From: Glaciimonas sp. CA11.2 | GTDB taxonomy: Bacteria; Pseudomonadota; Gammaproteobacteria; Burkholderiales; Burkholderiaceae_D | Assembly (NCBI RefSeq): GCF_034314045.1 | Contig: NZ_JAVIWL010000001.1 | Location: 1,550,001 to 1,614,000 of the forward strand | Length of the DNA: 64,000 nucleotides | Direction: 5' to 3' | Shown here: positions 27,216 through 36,545 of the stretch, in pieces | Numbering within the stretch: the first letter of the stretch is position 1 | Layout of the letters: every line of letters starts with the position of its first letter | Notes under the pieces: generated by a model | The model's database searches: none | What the model was told of the DNA's origin: nothing | The model's input: only the letters and a program-made list of their open reading frames with translations | Position numbers and translations under genes: made by a program

Positions 27216-27881
27216 CTAGCGACGCTTAAACCATCCCGTCAGTGATAAACGTTCACGGGTTGCCGGCAAAACTTCATGCGCCATGTCACCAGACATAAAC
27301 AATGCCAGACTGCCAGCCAGCGGCAAAATGTCTTGCGGCGGCTCACCCTCCGGATAAAGACGTAAAGCCCCGCCATGTTCCGGCAACCAGTCTTGATTGA
27401 GATACAGCACGACCGAAACAGTGCGGCGGTCGTCATCGCGAAAACGGTCTACATGCTTCTGATAAAACGCCCCCGGTGGATACAAGGCAAAGTGCGTTTC
27501 ATACGCGTCCAACCCAAGATACAGTGCCAGATTCAACTCTTGCCGGAGCGTGTCCATGACGCGCAAGTAATGATCACAATCCACCGATTGACCAGCTTCC
27601 AGCCATTGAATATGATCACCACGCACGCCATCGCGTATAGCCTGACCTGCGCCACGCCCAACACCGGCAGCCGTTAGCTTACCGTTATCGGCGCGTGTAC
27701 GGCATTCGGCCGCAAGCGCCAAAACCACACTCGGAGGCAAAAAATCACATTGCTGTGACCAGCCACGGGCGACCAAATCGTCGACGATCTGACCAATTGA
27801 ACTGATCGAAGCAATCTGATTGTTAATGGCAGTCGGCAAAGACGTTTGATCGGAGATGGAAGTTAGCATTGGCGAAGGCAT
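27216..27881 (-). CDS. 2-oxoglutarate/Fe(II)-dependent oxygenase (prolyl-4-hydroxylase type)
   Basis: From the ATG at 27881 the protein is 221 residues; a TTG at 27917 is also possible and neither has a clear ribosome site. The iron triad is H143, D145 (QKHVDRF) and H202 (DMAHEVLP), and R211 binds 2-oxoglutarate. The domain is of the P4Hc type, acting on an unknown protein or small molecule. The RIO kinase gene upstream (28050) is on the same strand 170 bp away; a link to ribosome modification would be speculation. Confidence 0.82.
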   Translation of the reverse strand: MPSPMLTSISDQTSLPTAINNQIASISSIGQIVDDLVARGWSQQCDFLPPSVVLALAAECRTRADNGKLTAAGVGRGAGQAIRDGVRGDHIQWLEAGQSVDCDHYLRVMDTLRQELNLALYLGLDAYETHFALYPPGAFYQKHVDRFRDDDRRTVSVVLYLNQDWLPEHGGALRLYPEGEPPQDILPLAGSLALFMSGDMAHEVLPATRERLSLTGWFKRR

Positions 27882-28049
27882 CGACGGTGGCACAGGATTC
27901 ACCGATTTTATCAGCAACTCGATTACTTAATGACAACGTTAAAAAAGTTACTTTTAAGCACAAATTGATAGGCTGCAGAAATAAACAATAGGGAAATCAG
28001 GCCGTAACCAACGCCAACATCGGTATTAGTGTTGGTTCGCGTTGTCGTC

Positions 28050-28901
28050 TTAGTGCTCCGCTTCATACTGAGCGCGACGGCGCTCTTCTTCTTCCTCACG
28101 AGCCAGCGCAATTTCACGCACCACGGCGCCTACATCGACGACCTTATTATTCACCGCGATTTTGCCGGTGAGTTTCACATCGGGAGTTAACAGACCAGCG
28201 ACGTACAATGCCCAGATTTCCTTGCCGTACTGCGTGCTCTGGAGTTGTGGGGCGAAGCGACCAAAATAGGTCGCTAAGTTATCAACATCACGCTCCAACA
28301 TCTCAGCCGCACCAGTATTCCCCGCGGCATCAACTGCCTGCGGCAAATCGATAATTACGGGACCGTGCGCATCCACGAGAATGTTGTACTCCGACAAATC
28401 GCCATGGATCACACCGGCGCAAAGCATCAGCACAACCTCACGCAGCAACATCGCGTGGAATTGCAGCGCCTGTTCCTCGCTCATTTCGATATCGTTCAGA
28501 CGTGCTGCGGCGTTACCAGCTGCGTCCGTGACCAATTCCATCAACAGAACGCCTTCAAAGCAAATAAAAGGCTGTGGCACCCGCACACCGGCGGCGGCTA
28601 AACGGTATAAAGCATCAACTTCGGCGTTTTGCCATACTTCTTCCTGCATCTTACGGCCATAACGACTACCTTTTTCCATCGCGCGCGCCTGACGGCTATT
28701 CTTGACCTTGCGGCCTTCCTGATAGGATGCATTCTGGCGGAAGCTGCGCTGATTCGCGTCTTTATAAACCTTGGCACAACGGATTTCTTCGCCGCAGCGG
28801 ACGACGTATACGGTTGCTTCTTTGCCACTCATTAGTTGGCGAATTACCTCGTCTACCAGGCCCTCTTCTACTAACGGTTCAATTCTTTTTGGGGTTTTCA
28901 T
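28050..28901 (-). CDS. RIO1-family serine/threonine protein kinase
   Basis: The protein is 283 residues. The RIO signatures are the flexible P-loop SGKEATVYVVRCG, the catalytic loop VIHGDLSEYNILV and the metal loop VIIDLPQAVD in place of DFG. The last 20 residues are glutamate- and arginine-rich and probably disordered. Bacterial RIO kinases have been found beside stress and membrane functions; the target here is unknown. The start ATG lacks a clear ribosome site. Confidence 0.9.
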   Translation of the reverse strand: MKTPKRIEPLVEEGLVDEVIRQLMSGKEATVYVVRCGEEIRCAKVYKDANQRSFRQNASYQEGRKVKNSRQARAMEKGSRYGRKMQEEVWQNAEVDALYRLAAAGVRVPQPFICFEGVLLMELVTDAAGNAAARLNDIEMSEEQALQFHAMLLREVVLMLCAGVIHGDLSEYNILVDAHGPVIIDLPQAVDAAGNTGAAEMLERDVDNLATYFGRFAPQLQSTQYGKEIWALYVAGLLTPDVKLTGKIAVNNKVVDVGAVVREIALAREEEEERRRAQYEAEH

Positions 28902-29275
28902 AGATAAATAGGTGACGATCTGAACCTTGCATACTAAGGCATAAAGGCAAAGTATGGCGCAAATTGGCTAATAGTTCTTTAAAGAAACGTATGTCACCGT
29001 CATTCGGCGCACGTCGAAATCTTCCTATGACGCCGAGGGATGCCATTAGCCAGCATCCGCAGCATTTTTGAAGATGTTGCCAAGGGGGGAATTTAGGCCG
29101 CATGCAGGGCTACCCAAGCGCTGGCTCAACACCGCCATCTTCTACCATCGCTTAGCACTTAAAAAACAACACTCCGGCATTGATCGCACCAACTGATTAA
29201 AAAAGGTGCGCTGCCTCGCACGTCAAACCGTGCTTTGCGCTATGATTACGCCCGTTTTTATATTTTAGGAAGACC
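28902..29275. other. Intergenic region between divergent genes
   Basis: Promoter region of the RIO kinase (minus) and the Hsp70-like gene (plus). I see no structured element worth naming. Confidence 0.35.
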
Positions 29276-30541
29276 ATGTCGAATGCTTGCGGTGTAGATT
29301 TCGGCACGTCCAATTCCACCGTAGGCTGGAGTCGGCCCGACCAAGCGTGGCCCGGAAAATCACCTTTGCTCCAACTGGAAGATGACAAGGTCACCATACC
29401 TTCCGTTGTCTTCTACAACGCCGAAGATGAATTATTCAGTTATGGACGCGCTGCCTTGGCCGGTTATCTGACGGGCTATGAAGGTCGCCTGATGCGGTCG
29501 CTAAAAAGCTTGCTGGGATCGGCACTGATTGATGGCCAGACTGAAGTGGGCGGACGGGCGTTGCCTTTTCGCACCCTGCTGGAACAGTTCATCAACGAAC
29601 TCAAAATCCGCTCGGAGCGGTCTGCGGGGCAGGAATTCGATAGCGTCGTATTAGGTCGGCCTGTATTTTTCGTCGACGATAATCGCGCTGCCGATCAGCG
29701 CGCACAAGCCACGCTGGAAGAAGTCGCCCGCGCCGCCGGCTTTAAACATATCGCATTCCAATACGAGCCAATCGCCGCAGCGTTTGACTATGAATCGACA
29801 ATTGACCGTGAAGAACTGGTATTAATTGCCGACATTGGCGGTGGAACCTCCGACTTCTCGCTGGTGCGACTATCGCCAACACATGCCAAAAAGCAGGACC
29901 GGCGCGACGATATACTCGCCACCGGCGGTGTGCATATCGGTGGCACCGACTTTGACAAATACCTGAGTTTGTCGAGCGTGATGCCGATGTTGGGTTTGGG
30001 TAGCCGACTAATGAACAACAGTGAAGTACCGTCGAGTTACTATTTCAATTTGGCAACCTGGCACACCATCAATCTGATCTACACGCGCAGAATGGCGGAG
30101 CAACTGAAAGATGTCGCGCGCGAGGTCCGTGAACGCGACAAGTTTGATCGACTGTTAGATTTGGTCGAACAGCGCGCTGGCCATTGGCTGGCGATGAAGG
30201 TAGAAGAAGGCAAAATAGCGTTGTCGGATGCCGAAACGGTAGAACTGACGTTGGAAAAATTATCCGCTAACGAGCCAATCCTTCTCAGTCGCGGTGCCTT
30301 TAATACCAGCATCTCACACCTTGTGTCATCGGTAGAAGAAACCGTGACCAAACTGCTGCGTGATGCCGGTGTCAAAGCAAATGCCATCGATACGGTGTTT
30401 TTTACCGGTGGATCAAGCGGCGTGGGCTTGTTACGGCAGCAGATTGCCGCTGTGGTGCCGACTGCAAAGGCGGTCGAAGGGGATTTGTTCGGCAGCATTG
30501 GCGCGGGACTAGCGTTGGATGCGGTGCGTAAGTTCTCGTAA
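29276..30541 (+). CDS. yegD: Hsp70-family protein, YegD-like
   Basis: The protein is 421 residues: an actin-like ATPase with GVDFGTSNSTVGW (phosphate 1), IADIGGGTSDFSLVRL (phosphate 2) and TVFFTGGSSGVGLLRQQ (adenosine). The substrate-binding domain of DnaK is absent, as in E. coli YegD (about 450 residues). These are predicted chaperone-like ATPases with unknown clients. AGGAAG precedes the ATG. An orphan J-domain protein is encoded 15 kb upstream, but nothing in the sequence links them. Confidence 0.88.
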   Translation: MSNACGVDFGTSNSTVGWSRPDQAWPGKSPLLQLEDDKVTIPSVVFYNAEDELFSYGRAALAGYLTGYEGRLMRSLKSLLGSALIDGQTEVGGRALPFRTLLEQFINELKIRSERSAGQEFDSVVLGRPVFFVDDNRAADQRAQATLEEVARAAGFKHIAFQYEPIAAAFDYESTIDREELVLIADIGGGTSDFSLVRLSPTHAKKQDRRDDILATGGVHIGGTDFDKYLSLSSVMPMLGLGSRLMNNSEVPSSYYFNLATWHTINLIYTRRMAEQLKDVAREVRERDKFDRLLDLVEQRAGHWLAMKVEEGKIALSDAETVELTLEKLSANEPILLSRGAFNTSISHLVSSVEETVTKLLRDAGVKANAIDTVFFTGGSSGVGLLRQQIAAVVPTAKAVEGDLFGSIGAGLALDAVRKFS

Positions 30542-30641
30542 CTAGTCTCTATGATCGCCAAAAAAGCATCAATTTAATCAAATCATCCAAGAGCCCTTAT
30601 CTCCCGATGACTTTTATCGTGAAGATACAACGGCATGCAAT

Positions 30642-30680
30642 GCCGGGATTAAGAGCATAACAATGCTACACAATCCCGGC
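30642..30680. terminator. Hairpin after the yegD-like gene
   Basis: GCCGGGATT (30642-30650) pairs with AATCCCGGC (30672-30680) across a 21-base loop. It has no T run but lies between convergent genes, where a shared terminator is expected. Confidence 0.4.
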
Positions 30681-30687
30681 GCCCCTT

Positions 30688-32019
30688 CTAGTCATCCCTT
30701 TCTTCAGCGACCACCTCTTTTTTGTCTGATGACCTTTTCGCTGCACTCCTGCGAAACCCAGAAATTCCTGAGCGCGGCGATCCATCCGGCAGCCGTAAAA
30801 ATTTTCCGTCACCGATCAGCTGCGCACGATAAATACCTGCGTGGCCCGAGAATAAATAACTCACAATGCATGCGATCGCAGCCAAGACGCCAATCTCTGG
30901 CCCAAACAACTCGATAGCCATGATCGTCGAGGCAATGGGAGTATTGGCGGCACCCGCAAACACTGCCACAAAACCCAGTCCGGCCAAAACTGGCAACGGC
31001 AAAGCCAGCACATAACTGAGCGCATTACCCAACGTCGCCCCGATAAAAAACAGCGGCGTCACCTCGCCACCCTTAAAGCCGGATGCCAATGTCACTATCG
31101 TGAAGATGAATTTTCCGAAAAAATCGAATGCTGGCAACGGTTGCGAAAACGATGCGACGATGGTCGGAATACCCAAACCCAAATACTTATCAGTCGCCAA
31201 CAGCATCGCCGCAAGCGCCACGATCGCGCCACCAACAAAAGGCCGCATCGGCGCATAACCGATCCAACGCTTAAATAAGCGCGACAAACCATGTGTTGCC
31301 GTGGCAAAAAACATTCCCACCAACCCAAACACAATGCCAGCAACAATCGTCGCCCCGAGCACAATCAAACTAATTTGAGGCACGAACGGAATCGCATAAT
31401 GCGTGTGATGCACGCCCAACAAGCCGGGCAATTGGTCTGCAATAATAGCGGCAAAAAAACACGGCAGAATCGCGTCATAACGCAAGCGCCCAATCGCAAG
31501 CACCTCTAATCCAAAGATAGCACCGGCTAATGGCGTACCAAAAACCGACGCGAATCCGGCACTGATACCCGCCATCAGCAGAATCCGCCGATCTTCCTTG
31601 TCCAGTTTGCACACCCGCGTCACCATATCGGCCAGCACGCCACCCATTTGCACCGCGGTCCCTTCTCGACCAGCTGATCCGCCAAATAAATGCGTCACCA
31701 CAGTACCAATCAAAATCAACGGCCCCATGCGCCTTGGTACGATTCGCTGCGGATCGTGAATTTCATCAATCAGCAGGTTGTTTCCACCTTCGACCGATTT
31801 GCCGAAGTGATGATAAAGCAATCCGACCGCCAGCCCGGCAAGCGGCAACAGCCATACCAACCAGGGATGCCCCACGCGCGTGGCGGTGGCCCAATCGAGC
31901 GAGACTAAAAGAGCAGAAGAAGCGACACCGGCTAACGCGCCGACGACAGAAGACAGTACAAGCCAACGGCCAAGATAGAGCAGCATCAGGCATTGCTCAG
32001 GGATTTTGGATGGTTTCAT
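30688..32019 (-). CDS. ClC-family voltage-gated chloride channel/transporter
   Basis: The protein is 443 residues with about eleven hydrophobic segments. The filter motifs are present: GSAGREGTAVQMGG (GREGP region, with T for the usual P), GFASVFGTPLAGAIFGLE and the helix-N segment AGAANTPIASTIMAIELFG. The gating glutamate is the E of REG. There is no CBS domain. It moves chloride or fluoride-like anions across the inner membrane. The frame is open to 32088; the ATG at 32019 gives the usual N-terminus but no ribosome site is obvious. Confidence 0.85.
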   Translation of the reverse strand: MKPSKIPEQCLMLLYLGRWLVLSSVVGALAGVASSALLVSLDWATATRVGHPWLVWLLPLAGLAVGLLYHHFGKSVEGGNNLLIDEIHDPQRIVPRRMGPLILIGTVVTHLFGGSAGREGTAVQMGGVLADMVTRVCKLDKEDRRILLMAGISAGFASVFGTPLAGAIFGLEVLAIGRLRYDAILPCFFAAIIADQLPGLLGVHHTHYAIPFVPQISLIVLGATIVAGIVFGLVGMFFATATHGLSRLFKRWIGYAPMRPFVGGAIVALAAMLLATDKYLGLGIPTIVASFSQPLPAFDFFGKFIFTIVTLASGFKGGEVTPLFFIGATLGNALSYVLALPLPVLAGLGFVAVFAGAANTPIASTIMAIELFGPEIGVLAAIACIVSYLFSGHAGIYRAQLIGDGKFLRLPDGSPRSGISGFRRSAAKRSSDKKEVVAEERDD

Positions 32020-32489
32020 TATGATCAGATTTGGGGGCGACAAACCTGAATCGCGGGAAGCTGCATTGTTGGCAAACGATGTAAACACATTAACCGCTCA
32101 CGCACGCCTACAACTTCCCGATTCAGGAACTTGTAGGCATCATCAGTTACAGCGTGAGTTCTTACTGCAAACCATCGGCAACGGATCAGTGACTTTACTT
32201 AATCATCCGATGAGTATGCAGGCGGTTTCAACGCGGTCATCACTTGTAGCGGTTAGGAATAAACCCAGGAGGCATGCCATCTCCTATCAATCGCCCATTC
32301 TGCCGTAAAGTGCTTGTTGCTGCAACAATACGGTTATTTCACGTGTATCCCATCTTGATGACCCGCTTAGATAGTGTGACACCCATCGCGCCGCATCAAA
32401 CAAAAACGGGGCCGGAATAAAGTCTCCGGCCCCGCCTTAATTTGATCCGCAATTGGCCGGATCAGGTTATATCAACATCCAACCAGTTA
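32020..32489. other. Intergenic region with two overlapping inverted repeats
   Basis: GCCTACAA (32106-32113) pairs with TTGTAGGC (32131-32138), extended inside by TTCC/GGAA. The inner part, CTTCCCGATTCAGG (32114-32127), also matches the reverse complement of 32045-32060 with a two-base insertion, so two alternative folds compete upstream of the ClC gene. No gene is seen. Confidence 0.4.
32402..32434 (-). terminator. Terminator of the porin gene
   Basis: CGGGGCCGGA (32407-32416) pairs perfectly with TCCGGCCCCG (32425-32434). Read on the minus strand the stem runs into five T residues. Confidence 0.85.
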
Positions 32490-33653
32490 TCAGAACTTGT
32501 GACGGATTGCAGCACGAATAACGGCTTGCTTGTCATTACCCGAACTTCCGGCGGCGCCGGGAATGTAGGCTTGATCAAGTGACGATCCAGTCAGGTCGCC
32601 ACCGACTTTTTGATACGCGCCTTGCAAATAAACGTCGGTGCGCTTGGAGAAGTTGTAATCAGCCATCAAACCGACTTCGTTCCATTTTGGCTTGGAGTTA
32701 CCTGCACTCGTGTTGTATTTGGCTTGTGTGTAGGTGTACATCGCACCGACATAAAATGCAGGAGTGAATTGGTATTTAAAATTAAGTTCGTAGTTGGTAA
32801 ATTTGAGCGAATTCAGCGTGCTGCCATTCATTGGCGCAAATGAGGCGATGTACGCATTGCCACCGTTTGGATTGCTTAAATTCGTTCCTGTGTAGACGAA
32901 CCCTAGAGTCGCCGCACCGATGGTGTAATTGACACCCGCGCCGAATATTTTTTGCTTGCTGTTGGGGCCGGTAAAGTTAGCGTCGGTTGCAGTGACCGCG
33001 CCACCGCCCGCACCGGTCGAACCCGGCGAACTTAAATTCATATACGCGATACCCGCCGCCCATGGACCGTTGGCGTAACTCGCTCCTAAACTGTAGGTAC
33101 GATTTTTAGCGGTCTGACCAGCGGTTTCGCCGAAGCCATACAAGCCACCGAACGTGACCCCAGCAAAAGTCGGGCTGGTGTACTTCAGCGAATTATTGAT
33201 GCGGAATGAGTTATCCGTGTTGTCATTATCCAGTGGATGAGACAACAGATAACCAGCCCAATTACCGTTCGCAGTCATCGGTGCAAGAAAATCAACTACC
33301 GAGTCGTATTGACGTCCCAGTGTGACGGTACCGGCAGTCTTGCTCGACAAACCGACCAATGCCTGACGACCAAACATCAAACCGCCTTGTCCCAGTTTGC
33401 CGGTGTCTGCGGCGAACCCGTTTTCTAACTGAAACAACGCACTCAAACCGCCACCTAAATCTTCGTTACCCTTGAAACCCAACCGACTGCCCTGGGCATA
33501 GCCACTTTCCATTTGCACGTCGTTTTTACCACCGACATTGTTGGTGTAGTTCAACCCTAAATCAATGACACCATAAATGGTGACGTTTGTCTGCGCTTGC
33601 GCCATGCATGCAACACCACTCAACAAACCAGCAGCCAGAATAATTTTCTTCAT
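32490..33653 (-). CDS. Gram-negative trimeric porin (Burkholderia/Bordetella type)
   Basis: The protein is 387 residues. A signal peptide ends AQA|QT after residue 20, and the mature protein starts TNVTIYGVIDLGLNY, the standard first strand of betaproteobacterial porins. The C-terminus ends in aromatic KF (RAAIRHKF), needed for BAM-mediated outer-membrane insertion. Motifs such as SRLGFKGNEDLGGGLSALFQ and LFGRQALVGLSSKTAGTVTLG are typical. It forms a 16-strand general diffusion pore. TAGGAG lies eight bases before the ATG. Confidence 0.93.
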   Translation of the reverse strand: MKKIILAAGLLSGVACMAQAQTNVTIYGVIDLGLNYTNNVGGKNDVQMESGYAQGSRLGFKGNEDLGGGLSALFQLENGFAADTGKLGQGGLMFGRQALVGLSSKTAGTVTLGRQYDSVVDFLAPMTANGNWAGYLLSHPLDNDNTDNSFRINNSLKYTSPTFAGVTFGGLYGFGETAGQTAKNRTYSLGASYANGPWAAGIAYMNLSSPGSTGAGGGAVTATDANFTGPNSKQKIFGAGVNYTIGAATLGFVYTGTNLSNPNGGNAYIASFAPMNGSTLNSLKFTNYELNFKYQFTPAFYVGAMYTYTQAKYNTSAGNSKPKWNEVGLMADYNFSKRTDVYLQGAYQKVGGDLTGSSLDQAYIPGAAGSSGNDKQAVIRAAIRHKF

Positions 33654-34007
33654 GTATTACGCTCCTAAAGGATGTAACGATCTACTTTTCGGGATATTGA
33701 CTACCGCCGCGCACCGATTTTTGGCTACTTGCAAAGCCATCAATGATGCATCCGGTCCGCACCGGTTAATCAAGGACAAGGTAAGAATGGCATAAAGAGT
33801 AATGCATGAATAGTTGCCAAAACCAACTCCGAAAAATCTGTCGCAATGAGAAACACATCCGTCGTAAAACATCACATCGACCAAAATGCATGCCACAAAA
33901 AAACAACAGCAAGCACGCACGTCTTGCCTGCTGGATTTATTGATGACCGGTAAATTATCCGGAGAAGATAGCGAAGCGACGTCATTCAGAGCCATTAATA
34001 GGCTTTA
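33654..34007. other. Intergenic region upstream of the porin gene
   Basis: This is the promoter side of the porin and the 3' side of the Lrp gene. A 112-codon minus-strand frame is cysteine- and phenylalanine-rich with no gene-like order and is rejected. I see no RNA or repeat. Confidence 0.35.
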
Positions 34008-34496
34008 TCAAGGTTCCAGCGAAAGCGCCAGCGTTTCTTTGATTTCCTCCATGACGACATAACTTTTGGACTGCACCGCGCCCGGCAATTTCAGCAGCAT
34101 ATCGCCCAGCAAGGTACGATATTGCGACATCTCACGGATACGCGCTTTGATCAGATAATCGAAATCGCCTGAGACCAGATGACATTCCAGCACCTCTGGA
34201 ATGCGCAACACTTCGCGCCGAAATTGCTCAAAGGTCGACGCAGATTTGTGGTTAAGCGTAATCTCTACAAATACGAGCAGTTTTGCGCCTACCGCCGCGG
34301 GATTAATGCGTGCGTAATATCCATCAATTACACCATCGCGCTCCATCCGTTTAACCCGCTCAATACAGGGGGTAATTGAAAGGCCGACGTGCTCACCTAA
34401 CTCTTTCATCGACATCCGTCCGTCTTGTTGCAGGAGACGGAGAATGTGTCGATCCAGTTTATCAAGAGAGCGAACGGATTCTTTTTGGGTTCTCAT
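34008..34496 (-). CDS. Lrp/AsnC-family transcriptional regulator
   Basis: The protein is 162 residues. The N-terminal helix-turn-helix reads MKELGEHVGLSITPCIERVKRM and the C-terminal RAM domain has VLECHLVSGDFDYLIKAR. Length and motifs match global Lrp and DadR-type regulators. It is divergent from dadA across 381 bp, and in related bacteria the DadR/Lrp protein activates dadA in response to alanine, so that role is likely here. Confidence 0.88.
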   Translation of the reverse strand: MRTQKESVRSLDKLDRHILRLLQQDGRMSMKELGEHVGLSITPCIERVKRMERDGVIDGYYARINPAAVGAKLLVFVEITLNHKSASTFEQFRREVLRIPEVLECHLVSGDFDYLIKARIREMSQYRTLLGDMLLKLPGAVQSKSYVVMEEIKETLALSLEP

Positions 34497-34877
34497 AGTT
34501 ATTCTATAGGCGCAGTGTTAGTCACAAATTAAACAACGAATTTGTGGCGGTCAATTCGTTGGCAAATAATTTTCAAAAAGCATGATGGGTAAACTTTACA
34601 CATTCGTATAACCCTGCGACTCTGCCTGAGGCGTTTAGCTACATAGCCAGACAAAACCATTAGCTTCTTTTACAATTTCTAAAAAATCTGGGAAAAGGAA
34701 TATTTTTTCAGGATTATTTCTTAAATATTGTCATTTTTACAGTAACAAAAACTGGTAGATTTTAAATAGCATAGCGTTAATTACTATAAATCGATACCGA
34801 TTCATGTAATTGATCTGGACACGCCCCTTGTTGCCCCAAAACGAAGGCGTGTTTTTTGCGTATTTAGGAGAAATAAC
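34497..34877. other. Divergent promoter region of the Lrp gene and dadA
   Basis: The region is AT-rich, as expected for Lrp sites, but I cannot name individual sites. It ends with the hairpin at 34819. Confidence 0.4.
34819..34857 (+). terminator. Terminator-like hairpin in the dadA leader
   Basis: ACACGCC (34819-34825) pairs with GGCGTGT (34846-34852), followed by six T residues, 20 bases before the dadA start. It points along dadA, so it would cut the dadA transcript unless it is read through or the promoter is downstream. It may instead end a small upstream transcript. Confidence 0.5.
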
Positions 34878-36164
34878 ATGCGGGTGCTTATTCTGGGCAG
34901 TGGCGTGGTCGGTGTGACGACTGCGTATTATTTGGCGAAGGCTGGGCATGAGGTGACGGTAGTTGATCGTTTGCCAGGACCTGCCGAGGAAACCAGTTTC
35001 GCAAATGCCGGTCAGATCTCGCCGGGTTATGCATCACCATGGGCCGCGCCCGGTATTCCACTCAAAGCGTTAAAGTGGATGTTGCAAAAACATGCGCCGC
35101 TATCAATTACGCCGGACGGATCATTGTTTCAATTGCGCTGGATGTGGCAAATGCTTCGCAATTGCAACGCGGCCAGCTACGCGGTCAATAAAGAACGTAT
35201 GGTGCGCCTCGCGGAATATAGCCGTGACTGCTTTAAGGAATTGCGCGCCGATACCGGGATCGCCTACGAAGGTCGTCAATTGGGCACGATGCAAGTGTTC
35301 CGCACCGAACAACAATTGTCAGAAGCTGCCAAAGATACGCAAGTGTTGAGGGACAGCGGGGTACCGTTTGAACTGCTGTCCGTGGAAGAAATGGCCCGCG
35401 TCGAGCCAGCATTGGCCGCGGTCAAGCATAAACTACATGGCGGCCTGCGCTTGCCAAACGATGAAACCGGCGATTGCCAGTTATTCACCACGCGTCTGGC
35501 AAAAATGGCAGAACAACTTGGCGTGCAATTTCGCTATAACCTGCAAATCGACTCACTGACATTTTCCAATGGTGCAATCGCGGGTGTGCAATGCGGTCAC
35601 GACTATTTGCAAGCTGACAGTTACGTCGTGGCGTTGGGCACTTATTCGACCAACTTTTTGCGTTCTATCGTCGATATTCCTGTTTATCCGCTCAAGGGTT
35701 ATTCGATTACCGTTCCGATCACCGACGCCGATGCTGCACCGGTCTCGACGATTCTGGATGAAACTTACAAAATCGCGATCACGCGTTTTGACAATCGCAT
35801 CCGCGTCGGCGGCATGGCCGAAATTGTCGGTTACAACAAATCATTAAATCCAAAACGCCGCGCCACGCTGGAAATGGTCGTCAACGATTTATTTCCGGGC
35901 GCAGGTGATACAGCGCAAGCCAGTTTCTGGGCCGGATTGCGCCCGATGACGCCGGATGGCACGCCGATCGTCGGCAAAACACGCATTCGCAACCTGTTCC
36001 TCAATACTGGTCACGGGACCTTAGGATGGACCATGTCGTGCGGATCGGCGGCACTATTGGCCGATGTTATCTCCGGCCGACGTCCAGCGATTGCAGCGGA
36101 TGACTTGAATGTTAGTCGTTATAGTCGACATGGAAACCAAACAGAAGAGGGCGTTTATGCTTGA
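34878..36164 (+). CDS. dadA: D-amino acid dehydrogenase, small subunit
   Basis: The protein is 428 residues, the usual DadA length. The FAD motif is [19 protein letters not shown], and the DadA signatures [18 protein letters not shown] and the C-terminal [20 protein letters not shown] are present. It oxidises D-alanine and other D-amino acids to keto acids on the inner face of the membrane, feeding the respiratory chain, and serves alanine catabolism with a racemase. No dadX racemase follows in this window. TTTAGGAG lies eight to nine bases before the ATG. Confidence 0.93.
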   Translation: MRVLILGSGVVGVTTAYYLAKAGHEVTVVDRLPGPAEETSFANAGQISPGYASPWAAPGIPLKALKWMLQKHAPLSITPDGSLFQLRWMWQMLRNCNAASYAVNKERMVRLAEYSRDCFKELRADTGIAYEGRQLGTMQVFRTEQQLSEAAKDTQVLRDSGVPFELLSVEEMARVEPALAAVKHKLHGGLRLPNDETGDCQLFTTRLAKMAEQLGVQFRYNLQIDSLTFSNGAIAGVQCGHDYLQADSYVVALGTYSTNFLRSIVDIPVYPLKGYSITVPITDADAAPVSTILDETYKIAITRFDNRIRVGGMAEIVGYNKSLNPKRRATLEMVVNDLFPGAGDTAQASFWAGLRPMTPDGTPIVGKTRIRNLFLNTGHGTLGWTMSCGSAALLADVISGRRPAIAADDLNVSRYSRHGNQTEEGVYA

Positions 36165-36545
36165 TTGGGATGCGAGATAATCAGCGTTTGATGTAGCAAC
36201 GCGTGTGTTTGGTCGTCGTGTTTCTAATGCAAAGTAGCAACGCATTGACTGGCGACGACTTCACCACGCACAAGGAAATTGAAATGTTGAAGTAATCACG
36301 TCATTGCCCACGAAGCATGACCAACAACTAAAAAATGTCGCTCCACACCAGCGGAATCGACTGTGAAAGCGGTGAGTGTTTCAAAAGTAGTTTGCCACAA
36401 ACCAGTAAAAAAATCTGCATACGGCGCAAATCGCTTCATTCACGAAGACTGCTAAGAATCGCTGCATTTCCCACAAACAGCGCCCAAACCGTCATAAAGA
36501 CGTAAAATCACTCCCATTCCTTCCCCACTATTCGCCCTAACAACC
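36165..36545. other. Intergenic region
   Basis: A 10-bp direct repeat GTAGCAACGC occurs at 36193-36202 and 36234-36243. I see no gene or terminator. Confidence 0.35.

Noticed and set aside
27923..28117. 64-codon frame with a membrane-like segment after the RIO kinase
   Set aside because: It overlaps the kinase 3' end by 68 bases in another frame and has no ribosome site.
30079..30561. 160-codon minus-strand frame
   Set aside because: Shadow of the Hsp70-like ATPase gene.
33657..33995. 112-codon minus-strand frame upstream of the porin
   Set aside because: Odd composition (many Cys and Phe), no ribosome site and no motif; it overlaps the porin promoter.
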